Shown in pieces: positions 52,001-63,638 of a stretch of DNA of 64,000 bases. Position 1 is the first letter of the stretch. Each line of letters opens with the position of its first letter. The stretch is from Symsagittifera roscoffensis (Eukaryota; Xenacoelomorpha; Acoela; Convolutidae), in the NCBI RefSeq assembly GCF_963678635.1, contig NC_087069.1:47200276-47264275 (forward strand), in the 5' to 3' direction. Made by a program: the position numbers and the translations under genes. The notes under the pieces were generated by a model. That model did not search any database, was not told where the DNA came from, and saw only the letters and a program-made list of their open reading frames with translations.

Positions 52001-55000
52001 CTGCTTTGTTGTTGCATACTTTTTGGGGAACTTTTTTCTTCGTAACATAAACTTAATCAGTTTAAATACTATTTTAAGATACTCTAAACAACTGTTTTCT
52101 AGATAAAAAGAATTCGGCAACTGTTTTTTTTTGTGGTTCGTTGTTTGAGAATTTTTGCTAGCTGGAGATTTCATTTTTTTCTTGTAATTATGGCTGTTAA
52201 ATTCAATTTGTTCACTATCAAGTGAACAATACTCAAAACTTTATTTGATTTTTAGCAATATTTGTAGACTCGTTAAAACTGAAAAATTGTGGCGAATATG
52301 TTTTTCGCTGACCAAAACGAATCACCTTTGGGTTGTAATATGTTTTCTCTGAGTTTTTTGGTTCATGAAGCGCAGTTTTGCGGACGGTTTTTTCTTCTCT
52401 TCTTCACTTTTGTTTTTCCTTTTATTTGGTTGCAGTCATACTCAATGTTTTATGTATCGCTAGTGGTGCGAAGCTCAGTTTCACCTGTGTAAAAAGTTGA
52501 AACCAATTAAATTTTTTTAAAATGAAATTTTTGTTATTACCAAAAACTTCAAGATATTTTTGTTTAATTATTGAAACTGTTGGGGCAAATTAAATTTTGA
52601 AAATGAGAAATGGTTGATGTTGAAAAATAAACAAAAATTTCGTGTATTGTGATATACATTAACAATTTTTATACTAAGATTACAGGCAGGGTAGAAATAT
52701 AGCAAACGCGAATATGAGAAGACTTAATTGATTTAATTGAGTAAACAATGTTAGAAACAAGTAAACTTGAATGGTTTTTTTTTGAGATTTGATTTGGATT
52801 TTCCCCTGATGGGTTTTTTCCTTGATAGATTTTTTGACATTTGATTTGGAAACTTCATAAATGCTTCTAAAGAATTTTTTTTTCGCGCGTATCGGCTATT
52901 GAAGAAAACGGCGTAAAGGAAATTTTTAGTTCACTCATGTATATAGTGTTTTGATAATGTTAAATCGAGCCGACCTTAGTAACCAGAAACGCAGGTTTTT
53001 TTTACTGTTCCAGAAACTGGTCAATGTATAGTAATGATCTGTAATCAAGCAAAAACGAACAGGTAGAATTTTGGTATTAAGTTGTAAATTTGCCGAATAT
53101 TGAAATTTAGACACACCGTAGCAGGGTTTAATATCCCAACTGAGTTGTTTTTCTTGTGTAACGACTAGATTTTCTGATATCGTGCTCAATATTCACAGCT
53201 GACTGATTGTTCTTCTCCAAGTATAATTAGTTGGTTTTGGTTTAAATTGGATGGTGCAACTTCACGAGGCGTGTGGGTGGTTTTTACGCCTTGTGCCTTA
53301 TTTCAAAATGTTTGTAACCCAATTTTAATATGTTTATTGGTTGTCGATAGGGACTCCTAAATGTTTACTTTCCTTAATAAGAGGACCAATTACTTTTTAA
53401 ATAGCCGTATTAGTCCGCATGGAATTTGTGTATAACAACCGCACGGTGTGAAACAAGTACAAACTTGATGTTCTGGTTTTAATTTCAGTACCTCCACAGC
53501 AAAAACATTCTGCACCGTGACCTCAAAACCCAGAACATCTTCCTCACCCGATCCAACCTAGTTAAAGTGGGGGACTTAGGGATTGCGAGGGAGTTGAAGG
53601 AGGACGAGATGGCCAGCACCCTCATAGGCACCCCATACTACATGAGTCCAGAGATATTCCAGAACATTCCCTACAGCTATAAGGTTAAGTACTGCCATGG
53701 TAAAATAAAAGTGAGATAGGCAGGTATTTTTTCTGATTTAATTTAGCGCAAAAAAATTAAAAGTAGCACATCGAAATTCGAAATCCATACGTTTTTTGTT
53801 AGCGCTCATTTTGATTCTTTACAAAAACTTTTTTTGTGTGAAGAAACTCACCAAATCGAAACGAAACAGTTGCGGACAATTTGATTGGGATGTTAAGTTT
53901 ATACCTCGTATTTGCATGGTATAAGTTTCATATATTTTATAAAACTAAGCTCTACTTGAAACGTGTTTCCAGTCCGACATTTGGTCTCTTGGCTGTATCC
54001 TGTATGAGATGACGTCACTCAAACATGCCTTCACAGCCCACGCATTTAGCTCACTAGTCCATAAAATCATCAACGGAGAGGTAAAAATTATATATTTAAT
54101 TTTTAAAAAAAACTTGAAGATTCATAAGTTTGGAAAGATTTTCACAGTTTTTACTAAAAGCGATGAACAGATTTTGGTTTGAGTCTATTATTTCAAGAGA
54201 CAGCCTTAGTTTTGAGAGAAGAACAGTTTTTTTATCGGCAGCTAAAAATTGTTTGCTTAGTTTTTTATGAAATTTTTGCTTTGTTTGCTGTTATGAAGTA
54301 TGTTTCTTGATATTGTAACAAAAGTCACGTTAATCTTTGTGGTTAAAGAGATGTGCAAAAAATGTCATTTCGACTGTTGGCAATGACTTATACGTTTTTT
54401 GGTGATTTTGAGGTTGCATTGCGGATCCAATTTTAAAATGAAAACTATGAAAAACAAAAATTGAAAAAATTAAATCTAATTATTCGAAAATTGTGAAGAG
54501 TATTGGGCGTTTCATGCAATCGGACTGATACATGTTGCAAACTTACTCATCCCAAGATACGATTTTTCTACGGAGTGAAGACACTTAATTATCTGTTTTT
54601 CATTTTTTGGGAAAAATCATTATAATTTGATAACGCTCAAAACTGATTTTTCTTGAATGAAAGAACTTGAATTCAAACTAAAAGAAAATGATTATTTTCA
54701 GTACCTGTGTACTGCTCATGTGTTTTATCCACGTGTTCTTGGAAGAAATCAAAGACATGTAGCTCATTTTTCGAGGCATCAGACTCTAAATCCAGAGGTG
54801 GCTTTTTAAAATGTTAAATGCTCATTTACTTATTCTTTTTTGCTGGTCGAAAGAACAATTTGTCTCATACTTTTTGATTGTGCTTACGAAAAGCAGCTTC
54901 GTTCCTGTGTAAAGTAGTTTATGAGCCAAAAACTTTTTCTAGAATTTTGCAAGTTTCTTGCTGTTCCCTAAACCCCGAATTTCAACTGTTGGTGTTACAA

Positions 55001-58000
55001 GGTAAAGTTGTGCCAGTCGGTCATATTTGGAAGTTTGACCTTGATTTGGAAGTTTAACCTTGATTTTGGGGAAAAAAATAATTTTTGTAAAATTCGAATC
55101 GACCAATGTTATGCTCAAGTTTTTTGCGACAACTGAAAATCAGAAGTTAATTATATCAGAGGAGAGAAATCAGTATTGCGGGAAAATCGATAAAAATCAG
55201 TCTAGAGTAAAATTGCTGTTCGCAATTTCACTGCAATCAACAACTCGAGTGGAGCTGTCTTGTTCCTAATAGAGAGCAAAGTGAAATCTTACGGAAGTAT
55301 CATCGTTGGGCGAGAGAGAATCTTGATTGGGCAGACAGACGAGTGAAGCTGCCCAATGGTTCAGAAGACTAAACTTATTGATTTAAAATTACTTGTTACA
55401 AAAAACTTCTAGAGTTGCTTTATTTCTATTATTTGCCTAATTCTAGAGTCGCGTCACTCTGTGAAAACTTAATTTAATTTCTCGAGTGCAATTTGTATGA
55501 TTATGTTGAGATTAGGCGAGTTTTAGGTTGATCCATCTGAAATGGATCAAGGGTCCACTGTCTAAAAAAAACTAATGATATTTTAGAGCTTCCGACCCTG
55601 TTTTTAGCGGCGTTCGCTTGTTTCAGGTATTTAGAGACGTAGGCATGGGGGCGTTCTTATTTCTAGAGTGGGGGGTATTTTGGTAGTGGCCTTTAAGCGG
55701 TAACACAGTTTGTAGTTTCATGTCTTACGCGAACCGAATTGGCTCCGACTGAATGTGGTATAAAAGCACAAGAGATAATGTCCCTACCTCTTGAGCCAAT
55801 GTTTATAGAGCCTGTCTTCCTTAACCTCATATGCGACTTAAGTAGACGACTGTTACATAGTGTTTTTATGGCGCTCTGGAGCAACTGAAGAGAAGCTACC
55901 ACAGATGACCGAAAGAGTGGAGACGACTGACAAGGAACGGCAGAAGTTTATCAAGAAAAATACGGAGGAAATAAAAAGGCGGTATGAAACCGTAAACGAC
56001 AAATTATGGAATCTAGAGACGAGAATGGACACGATGAGCAGAGACCAAGCAGAGAATTCCTGTGCAATACAGTCCAAATTGGATGCGCTCTTCAGACACT
56101 CTATTACTTAAGAAAAGAACGGTATCAGACAAAACGGAGAAGCAACCCAGCACAGGGGTGGCCTTTGTGGAACCTCATGGCAAGAAACAGGAATCTACTC
56201 CATTGCCTCAGATCTATAAGAGCATAGGATCAGGGATGACAAAAACGGCAATAAAATGAGGCGCGTCGAACTCAACAAGGATACCAAGGGATTCGGGCAC
56301 ACACACGAGTGTAACACCGGATGCCATGACATGGGCAAACACTTGAGAAATGATGAATAGGACATAAGAAGCATTTGCAACAAGGAACACGAGTCGAGCG
56401 ATAGAGGAGGAGGCGAATCTAGAAATGCCTTCCTGAAACCAAAGGAGTTTGAAGACGATTCAGGTGGTTGCATAGATACCTGGGTCTAAAGGTCACAGAA
56501 AGCGTACTCGACTTTCAATTCAAGTTCCTTTCATTTCAAATTTCTCAAGTTGGGTTAAATTTTTTGAACAAGTGTCAATCATAGGTGTTCTTGAATTTTC
56601 TTCTCGCTCTAATTAGACCTATCGCTGTTTAGCTTTTGATTTCTTCTCAGGTTATTTCTTTTTTTTCTGTGTCATAAGGAATGCAAATTCTACTTTCGAA
56701 CAGCAAATGTCTAAAGGTCACAAAAAACGTAATCGACTTCTAGTTGCGACAGTGCTTTATAGTTTTCAGATTTCCATGCGGTTTAAAAATTTTACCTTCA
56801 ATTCAAATTTCTCAGGTTGGGTTAAATTCATTGAACAAGTAAGTGTCAATCATAAGTGTTCTTTATACCGTTTGTGCCTCCAAAGGGCTTAAGGGCATTT
56901 TTTGTTAGCAAAGAAGCGCCAATTATAAATTGTTCTACAAATTCAAAAGCTTAAAGGGTGTCTCTCGTTTTCTGTGAAATTCGAACGTTGAGATTTTTCC
57001 CAAAACGTCAGTGTTTTTTTTTTGTTTCCCCGCGTTTTTTTTCTTTTCCAACTGCCAGTTGGCTAAATTGTAATATATCTTTTGTATTGCGCATAGCTTG
57101 AAAACAATTTTACAAGCCATGTTAACTTTCAAGATCGAAAACTTTTTTGCAGCCTCCAAAAATGCCGACTGGCTACAGTAAAGGTGTGTGTGACTTGATC
57201 TCCCGGATGCTGAACAGAGAAATAGAAGCCAGACCAAGTGCCAGGGACATCCTGCAGACACCGTTTGTACAGGAAAATATCAAGAAGTTTTTGGAGGAAT
57301 CACAATCCAAACAGAAACGACCCAGCAGGTATTTTAAATTAGAAAAAGAATTTTGTGAAAAAATAGGGCTCTAGTCATGATGAAACTTGTTAAAATGAAA
57401 AATCATTGCACTAGTCATGACTTTAACAGAATCTATAATTGTCATTCAGTTTTTTTGTGCACCAGTTTTTTAAAGTAATTTACCGTCGTGGAAATGTCAA
57501 TTTTTACGGATTATTTGAGAGATCAAGAACCAAACAGCTACTTTCCAGCTGTTTGGAATAACTCGCCGACGGCTTGTATTGAAAAACTGAGTTTATATTT
57601 GGTAAAGCGTTCAAAATATTTAGTGGTTAGTTACGTCTCCGCCTCTCAATCGAAAGGTCGGATGTTCAGATGTTCGAAAAATAACCAAAAAAAATTGCAT
57701 GTAGTTTTTAAACAGGGGCACAACAGCAGATTGCCGTGATGAGTTAGCTGTACAGCTCTTGGGTTGGTCCTTTCCACCGTGGATAAATGGTCTTAATCTA
57801 GAATTGATTGACAAGAAATTGTTTGATACTACTTTTGTAGTCAAAAATCAGATTCGCTCCGATCAATTACAACTTGGTTTGTTCTAACAATTCCTACTTT
57901 TTTTTAGTTCCAGTGTCAAGGGCAGGCCTTCTTCTTCAAAACAGAAAGTGGTCAAAAAATATTCATCGGTAGGTCGCAAAAATAGCGAAAGCAGCGACAA

Positions 58001-61000
58001 CAGCAAATTGCCAGCCATCAATTCAACACCTGAAAATGTGAATAACTTTGATCAAGACAATATTCCCACAATAAAGAAAGTGAACAATGTGGTTAGTCAG
58101 CAGGGAAAAAGCAACAGCGGAAGTAGTTCTAGTCTGAACAAATCGCCAGTCAAGTCGAATGTGAGAACAATTTTAGTTTGTAAATCTAAAATATGTGACG
58201 AAAATTTAAAAAGCTATAGTAAGCGACGAAAGTTATAGAGTTTTGAAATAATGACATGAGCAAAATATCTGACTTATAGATCTATTTTTAAAAGTATATT
58301 CAATTAATAATGGTGAGATCTTTAATTTACTTTTCCCATTTCTTCCGCCTCGGAAGTTTTTTTTCAACTTTTTCTTAATATCCAATTAATATAAAAAAAG
58401 GCATCAGGCTATTCAAAATAAATTTAATCTGGATACTTTAGTTCGTAAACAGATATTCTTTTTGTTTTTTTTAAGTACAAGCAGGGGGCGCCCTTTGTTT
58501 TTTAGTACACAGATATTAATAAAGAAATATTTAACCAGCAAAAAACACAGCATTGAAAATAATTTTTAGGTTTTGCCTTCCAAAGCCAAACGTACTGAGT
58601 CAGAAAGACGATCAAACGTGAGTTCCCCCAGAGCCCGAAGATCATCTCATGAATCATCAAGTATCCCATCTCCGAAAAACAACACCCCCAAAAAGAACTC
58701 ATTAGGGGGGTCATTGCCACCTACACCTACTCTATTGCAAGAGCAATTACCACGACCATCCTCGAGTAAACCTAAATCAAATGTAAGGGTTCATTGTAAT
58801 CATTATAAATCAATGGCTTTATTTTTTTTCAGAATTTAGCAGCTGATAACGTAAGTAGAAGCATATCTGTCGGCATGTTTATCTTGAGTTTTATTCGGAA
58901 TGTTTTGCAAATCATTTGGTTTGATTTCTGTCATGTAAACTATTGTGCATGTTTTATTCAAGCGTATGGAGAACACATCTATATTTTTTTTCAAAAAAAA
59001 TCTCTTAATGAAGGTTCAAAGATAGAGCATTTGTAATATTACGATTATTTTCTTCAATTTTTGGTAATTTTCTGCGTACAGTTTTCTTTCTATTCAGCAA
59101 TTTACATAGCATGAGCTATATCTGCTACATTAAAGAGCATTTAATGCTGCTTGTTTTATATACGTATTATAGTGGTTTATATTTCTCAGCAATACAGTCG
59201 GAGAAAGATATGTTGTTAAGTCTTAAAGTCACGTAAAAACGGTTGTCGTTTGAAATACTGTCATTTTATTTGCCGAAAACCAAGTTTTGCCTCTCATTTT
59301 TTTAGTGCCGCTAATTGCCCGGGTTGACCAAAAATGTTTATCATACAATTCTCATAGATGGGAAATTTCTTTTCATACAATTCCATACGTACAGAAAATT
59401 GTATGAAAACTCTATAATAAACATTTTCCCCTAATTGGAAATTGTATAATAGAGGTTTTCTCCATAAACCAAAAAGTTGTTTTTTGTTTTTAAATTTATT
59501 TTCTGAAAAATTTTGGTTTGCGTTTGCAACCGAACACAAGTGACAAAGACCTTGGTTACTCAAAGCACCAAAGGTTGGACGGTCTTACATTTACAATGCA
59601 TAAAACACGACTTCTTTCACAAATGATATTCCAGATTTCTTTCACAAATGATATAACAAAAGTAACAAACTTTTGATTTTTGGCAAAATTCTTCAGTGAT
59701 GATTATTTTAAATTTTTGTATTTTCAAATTATCAGACATTGATCAAGGCATACATAAACACGGCATACAAAAGAAATAGGAATTTTCAGCGTTTTTGAAA
59801 AAAAAATTCAAGTGAAAAGAAGAAAAGCCAATATAATATCGTATCCAGGACTACGTTGTTCACACAAAAAATCGAAATTTGCATACAAAAAGTTTTTTTC
59901 GAAAAATGTTTGTTTGCGTACAAAATTCGATTTGCGGTTTAAAAAAAACAAAAAAATTTTTGGGGTAAATTTTCAAAATTACTTCGCCATCAAAAAATTT
60001 TAAATCAGTTTTTTTGTCACCATTCTGGTCAACTGTTCTCAAAAAGCCGCAGAAACGGTTTAATTTTTTTTCTATTGTTTTTCGAAAATGTATGAAAATT
60101 GTATGACAAGAATTTTCTCCATACACTTGATGTATGGATTTGTATGATAATGATTTTTGTTGTATGAATTGTATGATAAGAATTTTCGGCGTATGGAGGT
60201 CAACCCGGGTGAGCAAGTGTCGTTTTGTTAAAAAGCAATTGAGTATTCCTTATAGCAACAGTGGAGCCTGTATTGCCTCGTAATCAGTCAAACACGCAAA
60301 AGACTTACTAAATTTTTTTTTCTTAAATCATCCGTATCTTTTTTTTTAGTTGTTTCCGCATTTGCTTATGAGCGAGAAAAGCAATCTGGTTTTTATGCCG
60401 TTTTCGTGGTGACAAATAGGAAAAGGTATTCTGGATCTGTTTGGCAATCTGCCCCCCCCCCCTCCCGCGCCTCCGGCATCTAGTAAAGAATCTCCACCAC
60501 TATCAATGAATACAGTAAATAAGCACTTGAGCTTTGTATTAGAATTTTAATTTTGCTTCAATCTGATTTGAAAAGGGAGAGATTGTTCAGTAGATCCAGT
60601 ATTTTTCATTCTAGTTTTTTTCACTAGTAAATCAAAATTGCTTATCAAAGTTTGAAGACACTTTTGTAGATCGTGATTTTTTTTTCAGTTCAGTTCAAAC
60701 TCTTTTACTGGCGCAAGGAAGGTAGATCATACTACTATCTAACAATTGAAGTGGAAAAGGCGCAAAAAATCATGAATGACTTCTAGTTTGTAAATGACTT
60801 GTATTTTTCTAGAATTCACAGTGAAATAAGATTTTTGATTTTTGATCCAATTTTGTGACTTTGACTTAATTATATCAAAAAAAGTCAGCCATATTAGATT
60901 CTGAAAATTGAAATATCTTTTGGGCCATGCGTTTTTGGAACTCCAAAATTAAAATTTTTTCATAATTGTCAGTCATTTTTTGAAGACTTCTTTCGTTCAT

Positions 61001-63638
61001 TGGCACAACAGTCTGTCGGCCATGTTTATATTTACACAAGGGGAGCGATAATTGGAAGTCATTGCTGCGAGAATAGTTTTTTCTATTAGTGTTTCAGGCT
61101 TCTAAGTGGAAACTTTTTCCACCTCATCTTTGAAAAAGAATAGAACTGGAGTTTCGTTTTTAGAAGATGTACATGCATGCATTTAGAATTTTTTGGCCCA
61201 AACTCAACATAATCAGAAGAATATCTGATTTAAATAGATCCTTTATTTTCAACTCAATGTATACAAAGTATTCAACAAAAAGAGAACATTTCAGATTTAG
61301 TATACATTCGTCTTTTTCAATTCAATGTATACAATTAATTCAACAGTAAAAAGAAGCATTCAGATTTAAAACATATTCGTCTTTTTCAATTCAATGATAA
61401 CAAATAAAATAATCGAAAAAAATTCAGATTAAACATTACGAAGCCAAATTGTGCATTTTGTGAATTGTAAGCAGGTTCCGCAACAAGGACGCTCCCTTTG
61501 CTTTTTTGTTCTTTCATTCTCTTTGATCATTCATACAAAACTTTATCATGTTCAAAGTTTTGCCTCTGGAAGCCAGGAGCATGCAGACACAGTTTTGTGC
61601 GCCTGTCGAGTGCATAGTTTGACCTCGTAATGAAACATAATCGTCATTTTCAACTCAATGTATTTAAATAAGTTTCTCTTTTCAGCGACCTGTGTCCGGG
61701 CGACCCCAAAGCGTGAGGAAAGTATCTGAACCCGTCAAAAGTGCAGCCACTCCGTCTCATATCAGGCTAGTCAAAGTGTTTTAAGAAGTTACTGCAAAAT
61801 GTCAAGGCTTTTTAGATTATTTTTGCTGTTTGATTGCGCTCAGAAAAACTTTTTGTTGCTCCTGATCTGTCCCATTCAATCAACCCCGTGTATAACTGTG
61901 TATTTTATCGTTATAAGGCTCATATTTAATTTGATATCGTTTAAGGGTTTTTCGTATATTTTGTAACGCGTACAAAAAATTGTGGGCGTTTATTGTATAA
62001 CATGAACAAAGCACTGCAATGAATGCTTCTGGAATTCAACCATTGTTGTTGTTGTTGTTCTAGGAAAAGCAGTGCTTCCTCTGTAGCTTCAGTTTCTTCA
62101 GTAGGATCAGATTCAGAAGTGGTAAGTATGTTTGTAATTCCAAAAAATTATATATTTAGAGATAAAATACAAATTAAGGTCACCTGCAAAAAAAGTATTG
62201 ATCGGCAGTCGAATGTGGACAAAAGTTTAGTTGATGAATGTTAAGAATTATTAAAACAAATTATTGAAATGATTTTTTGTTGATGAATCATAATTACACT
62301 TTGCGAGCTTGTGAAGCCAAGTGTATTTGTACGAACCTTCATTTTTTCCAATTTAAGACGCAAATAAAAGTGCTACTTCTGGTGGCACTTTTGAATTGGT
62401 AGGCTGCTGCAGCTGTATCATGCATTTTTAGTTCATCAAATGAGCCGACTGAATGTTATTTGTTTCAAACAGCAGTGCAATGATAGAAAGGATCAATGTA
62501 TCCAGAAAATTTTTGAAATGCATAGTTTATGCATAATTTGGCTTTATGCTTTCGAATTTATTACATTCAAAATTGTGTTTTTTTTTATTTGGTGCCACTT
62601 TTGCTAGATCGATTGGCCATTTATTAGCATATGTAGCTGCGTTTTTGGTGGCTATTTCTGGGAGTTCTAAGCGTTCGTGGCTGAGTTTTTAGTGCGTGAG
62701 ACTCAAAATTGCTAGGCCACAGAGCGAATCAGACACGTAGTTTTCGCTAATTTGAGGCTTATTTCATTTTTTCTAATTTCAATTAATAGAGCTGCTTTTT
62801 TGTCATGTTCTCGCTAGTGTTTGCGAAGCGCAGCTTCGCCTCGGTGTGTAATGGTGTAATTTTAGCCTTTGAGCACGTCAGTTTGCGTGCAATCCACGTG
62901 AAGAAAAAGTTCTATCATTCGAAAGTTATGATAATTTTCTCACAGTCAATTGACCATTTTTGCCTGTTAATATAAAATCGTTAATTATCTGTGTGAAACT
63001 AACCATAACTTGATCAATCCCTCTCAAAGGTTAAAATCAGGCCTTCTCATTTTCGAAAGTCAAATATTTGATTGTTCATATAATGATTAGCAATCAAATT
63101 ACAATCTGCTTGATAATTCTAAATATCAACTATTGTTCTTGTTTTATTGAGCTATAACTAATCAAACACAAAGTGAACTCGAAATAATTGATTATAATTT
63201 TCAAATGCTTAAGTCATGAAACAGAGCGGACTGCTTTTTGTTTTCAACCGTTAGATTAACCAATTTCATAACTTTTCCTAACTTATTTCAATTGATTTAT
63301 TTCAGCGTCGTTCCAAAGCGCGTGAAGAAAGGTTGAGAAAGAAAGAACAAGAGTACGCCGAGAAATTAGTGAAAGGTGAAGCTAGATTTTTCAGTTTATT
63401 TTTCTTCAAAATTAGACCAGCAATTTTTTTAAAGCTTTTTGAGATGTTTGTTTGCGTTTTATTGACAGATGTTGTTTAAAGAAAAGTGAGCAACTCAGCT
63501 CAAATCTTTTCTGATTTTTTTGCATCTTATTATTGGCTCGGCCAACATCAAAATTGTATTAGTGCGTACTTTAATTGATTTTGCTTCTTGTTTTCAGACA
63601 AAATAAAAGAGAAAGTACCCGAAGAAATTACGGAGCAG
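46053..63638 (+). CDS. NEK4: NEK4-like serine/threonine kinase, 3' end beyond window
   Basis: Exons: 46053-46154, 47187-47300, 49715-49876, 53489-53683, 53973-54080, 57153-57328, 57908-58160, 58570-58782, 58833-58850, then after an unresolved gap 61686-61765, 62064-62121, 63306-63375, 63598-63638. The first six hold the kinase domain: IGEGSYGQV, VLK lysine, HPNIV, HRDLKTQN catalytic loop, DLGIAR in place of DFG, STLIGTPYYMSPE activation segment, and SDIWSLGC. DLG with this segment is characteristic of NEK4 among NIMA-related kinases. The tail is Ser/Lys-rich, low complexity, then turns into charged helix (REERLRKKEQEYAEKL). Phases agree for the first nine exons and the last four. NEK kinases act in cilia, cell cycle and DNA damage responses. 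Introns carry several transposons. Confidence 0.85.
46915..47100. repeat. tRNA-derived SINE-like copy in kinase intron 1
   Basis: GTGGTGAAGTGCTTAAATC (A-box-like) and GAGTTCGAGACCCC (B-box-like) at 46929-46976 outline a tRNA-like head, which is followed by non-tRNA body. Non-coding. Confidence 0.5.
47520..47720. repeat. tRNA-derived SINE-like copy in kinase intron 2
   Basis: CGAGTTCAAATCCCACCAGG at 47564-47583 is a clear B box. The body GTTTATCTGCTCACTTTGTC resembles those at 44090 and 36800. Confidence 0.55.
47940..48350. repeat. SINE-like cluster with tRNA head and CGAAG...CTTCG tail
   Basis: A body fragment (GGCTCAACTGGCGTCTAC) at about 47968 is followed by a separate copy from 48185: CGCTGAGTGGTTAATGC (A box), GTAGGGTCGAGGC (B box) and GAGCTGC ... 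CTCGCTAGTGTTTTCGAAGGGCAGC. The latter copy matches 62660-62860 over head and tail. Confidence 0.65.
48950..49155. repeat. GC-skewed, G-run-rich fold-back segment
   Basis: Left side C-rich (TTTACCCC, CCGCGTTTACC), then GTGTGTGTGTG and a run of about 15 G, then G-rich with repeated GTAAAC units, ending in another run of 13-14 G. The two sides are partly inverse complements. This is strong G-quadruplex potential on the plus strand in an AT-rich intron. Confidence 0.6.
49877..53488. other. Kinase intron 3
   Basis: 3.6 kb, AT-rich. It includes three repeats of ATATGTTACGTAA-like sequence (49885-49985), a copy of the 24892-25325 element at 51556-51720, and a SINE tail GTGCGAAGCTCAGTTTCACCTGTG at about 52464. 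Open frames are short and without features. Confidence 0.5.
54081..55600. other. Kinase intron 5, left part
   Basis: AT-rich, no gene supported. A SINE-tail-like AAGCAGCTTCGTTCCTGTGTAAAG occurs at about 54892. The frame at 55060-55269 has no recognisable features. Confidence 0.5.
55680..56490 (+). mobile_element. Second LTR retroelement relic: LTR end plus gag-like fragment
   Basis: A GC-richer island in kinase intron 5. It has TATAAAAG at 55759-55766, an LTR-like end TGTTACA at 55851-55857, then TTTTATGGCGCTCTGG (candidate primer site at 55869). A frame at 55860-56111 with a strongly coiled segment (ETTDKERQKFIKKNTEEIKR, then ETVNDKLWNLETRMDTMSR) follows, continuing with frameshifts to about 56260. 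It shares with the giant element the LTR ending and leader motif, but its LTR body differs, so it is a related family. The left end of the LTR was not found. Confidence 0.55.
57600..57800. repeat. Degraded tRNA-derived repeat in kinase intron 6
   Basis: AGTGGTTAGTTACGTCTCCGCCTCTCAATCGAAAGGTCGGATGTTC has an A-box-like start, an anticodon-arm-like region and a decayed B box. Non-coding, low certainty. Confidence 0.4.
58833..58850 (+). CDS. 18-nt micro-exon of the kinase gene
   Basis: TTTTTTTTCAG precedes AATTTAGCAGCTGATAAC, followed by a consensus GTAAGT donor. It adds six residues (NLAADN) in phase 0, and the previous exon also ends in phase 0. The intron before it is only 50 nt, much shorter than the others. 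It may be an alternative cassette. Confidence 0.5.
59318..60209. mobile_element. 0.9-kb inverted-repeat element with CCCGGGTTGACC ends
   Basis: It begins CCCGGGTTGACC (59318) and ends GGTCAACCCGGG (about 60198-60208). Next to both ends are repeats of (A)TTGTATGATAAG(A/C)ATTTT in opposite orientations. No protein-like ORF, so a non-autonomous fold-back or MITE. A partial relative lies at about 25615-25782. Confidence 0.75.
60210..61685. other. Kinase intron with possible unresolved exon
   Basis: AT-rich. A proline-rich open stretch at 60425-60511 (LPPPPPAPPA, SSKESPPLSM) ends at a GTAAAT donor and looks coding, but no acceptor gives the right phase after the preceding exon. Repeated AATTCAATGTATACAA(A/T) units occur at 61250-61400. 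Confidence 0.4.
62655..62870. repeat. tRNA-derived SINE-like copy with CGAAGCGCAGCTTCG tail
   Basis: TCGTGGCTGAGTTTTTAGTGCGTGAGACTC (A-box side) is followed by body and GTTCTCGCTAGTGTTTGCGAAGCGCAGCTTCGCCTCGGTGTG. Head and tail match 48185-48350. The palindromic tail recurs near 26074, 38340, 38968, 52464 and 54892. Confidence 0.65.

Noticed and set aside
60425-60511. Proline-rich exon of the kinase gene
   Set aside because: The donor is good and the frame open, but the AG sites at 60349, 60419 and 60425 do not give a usable phase after the preceding exon; left as a candidate only.
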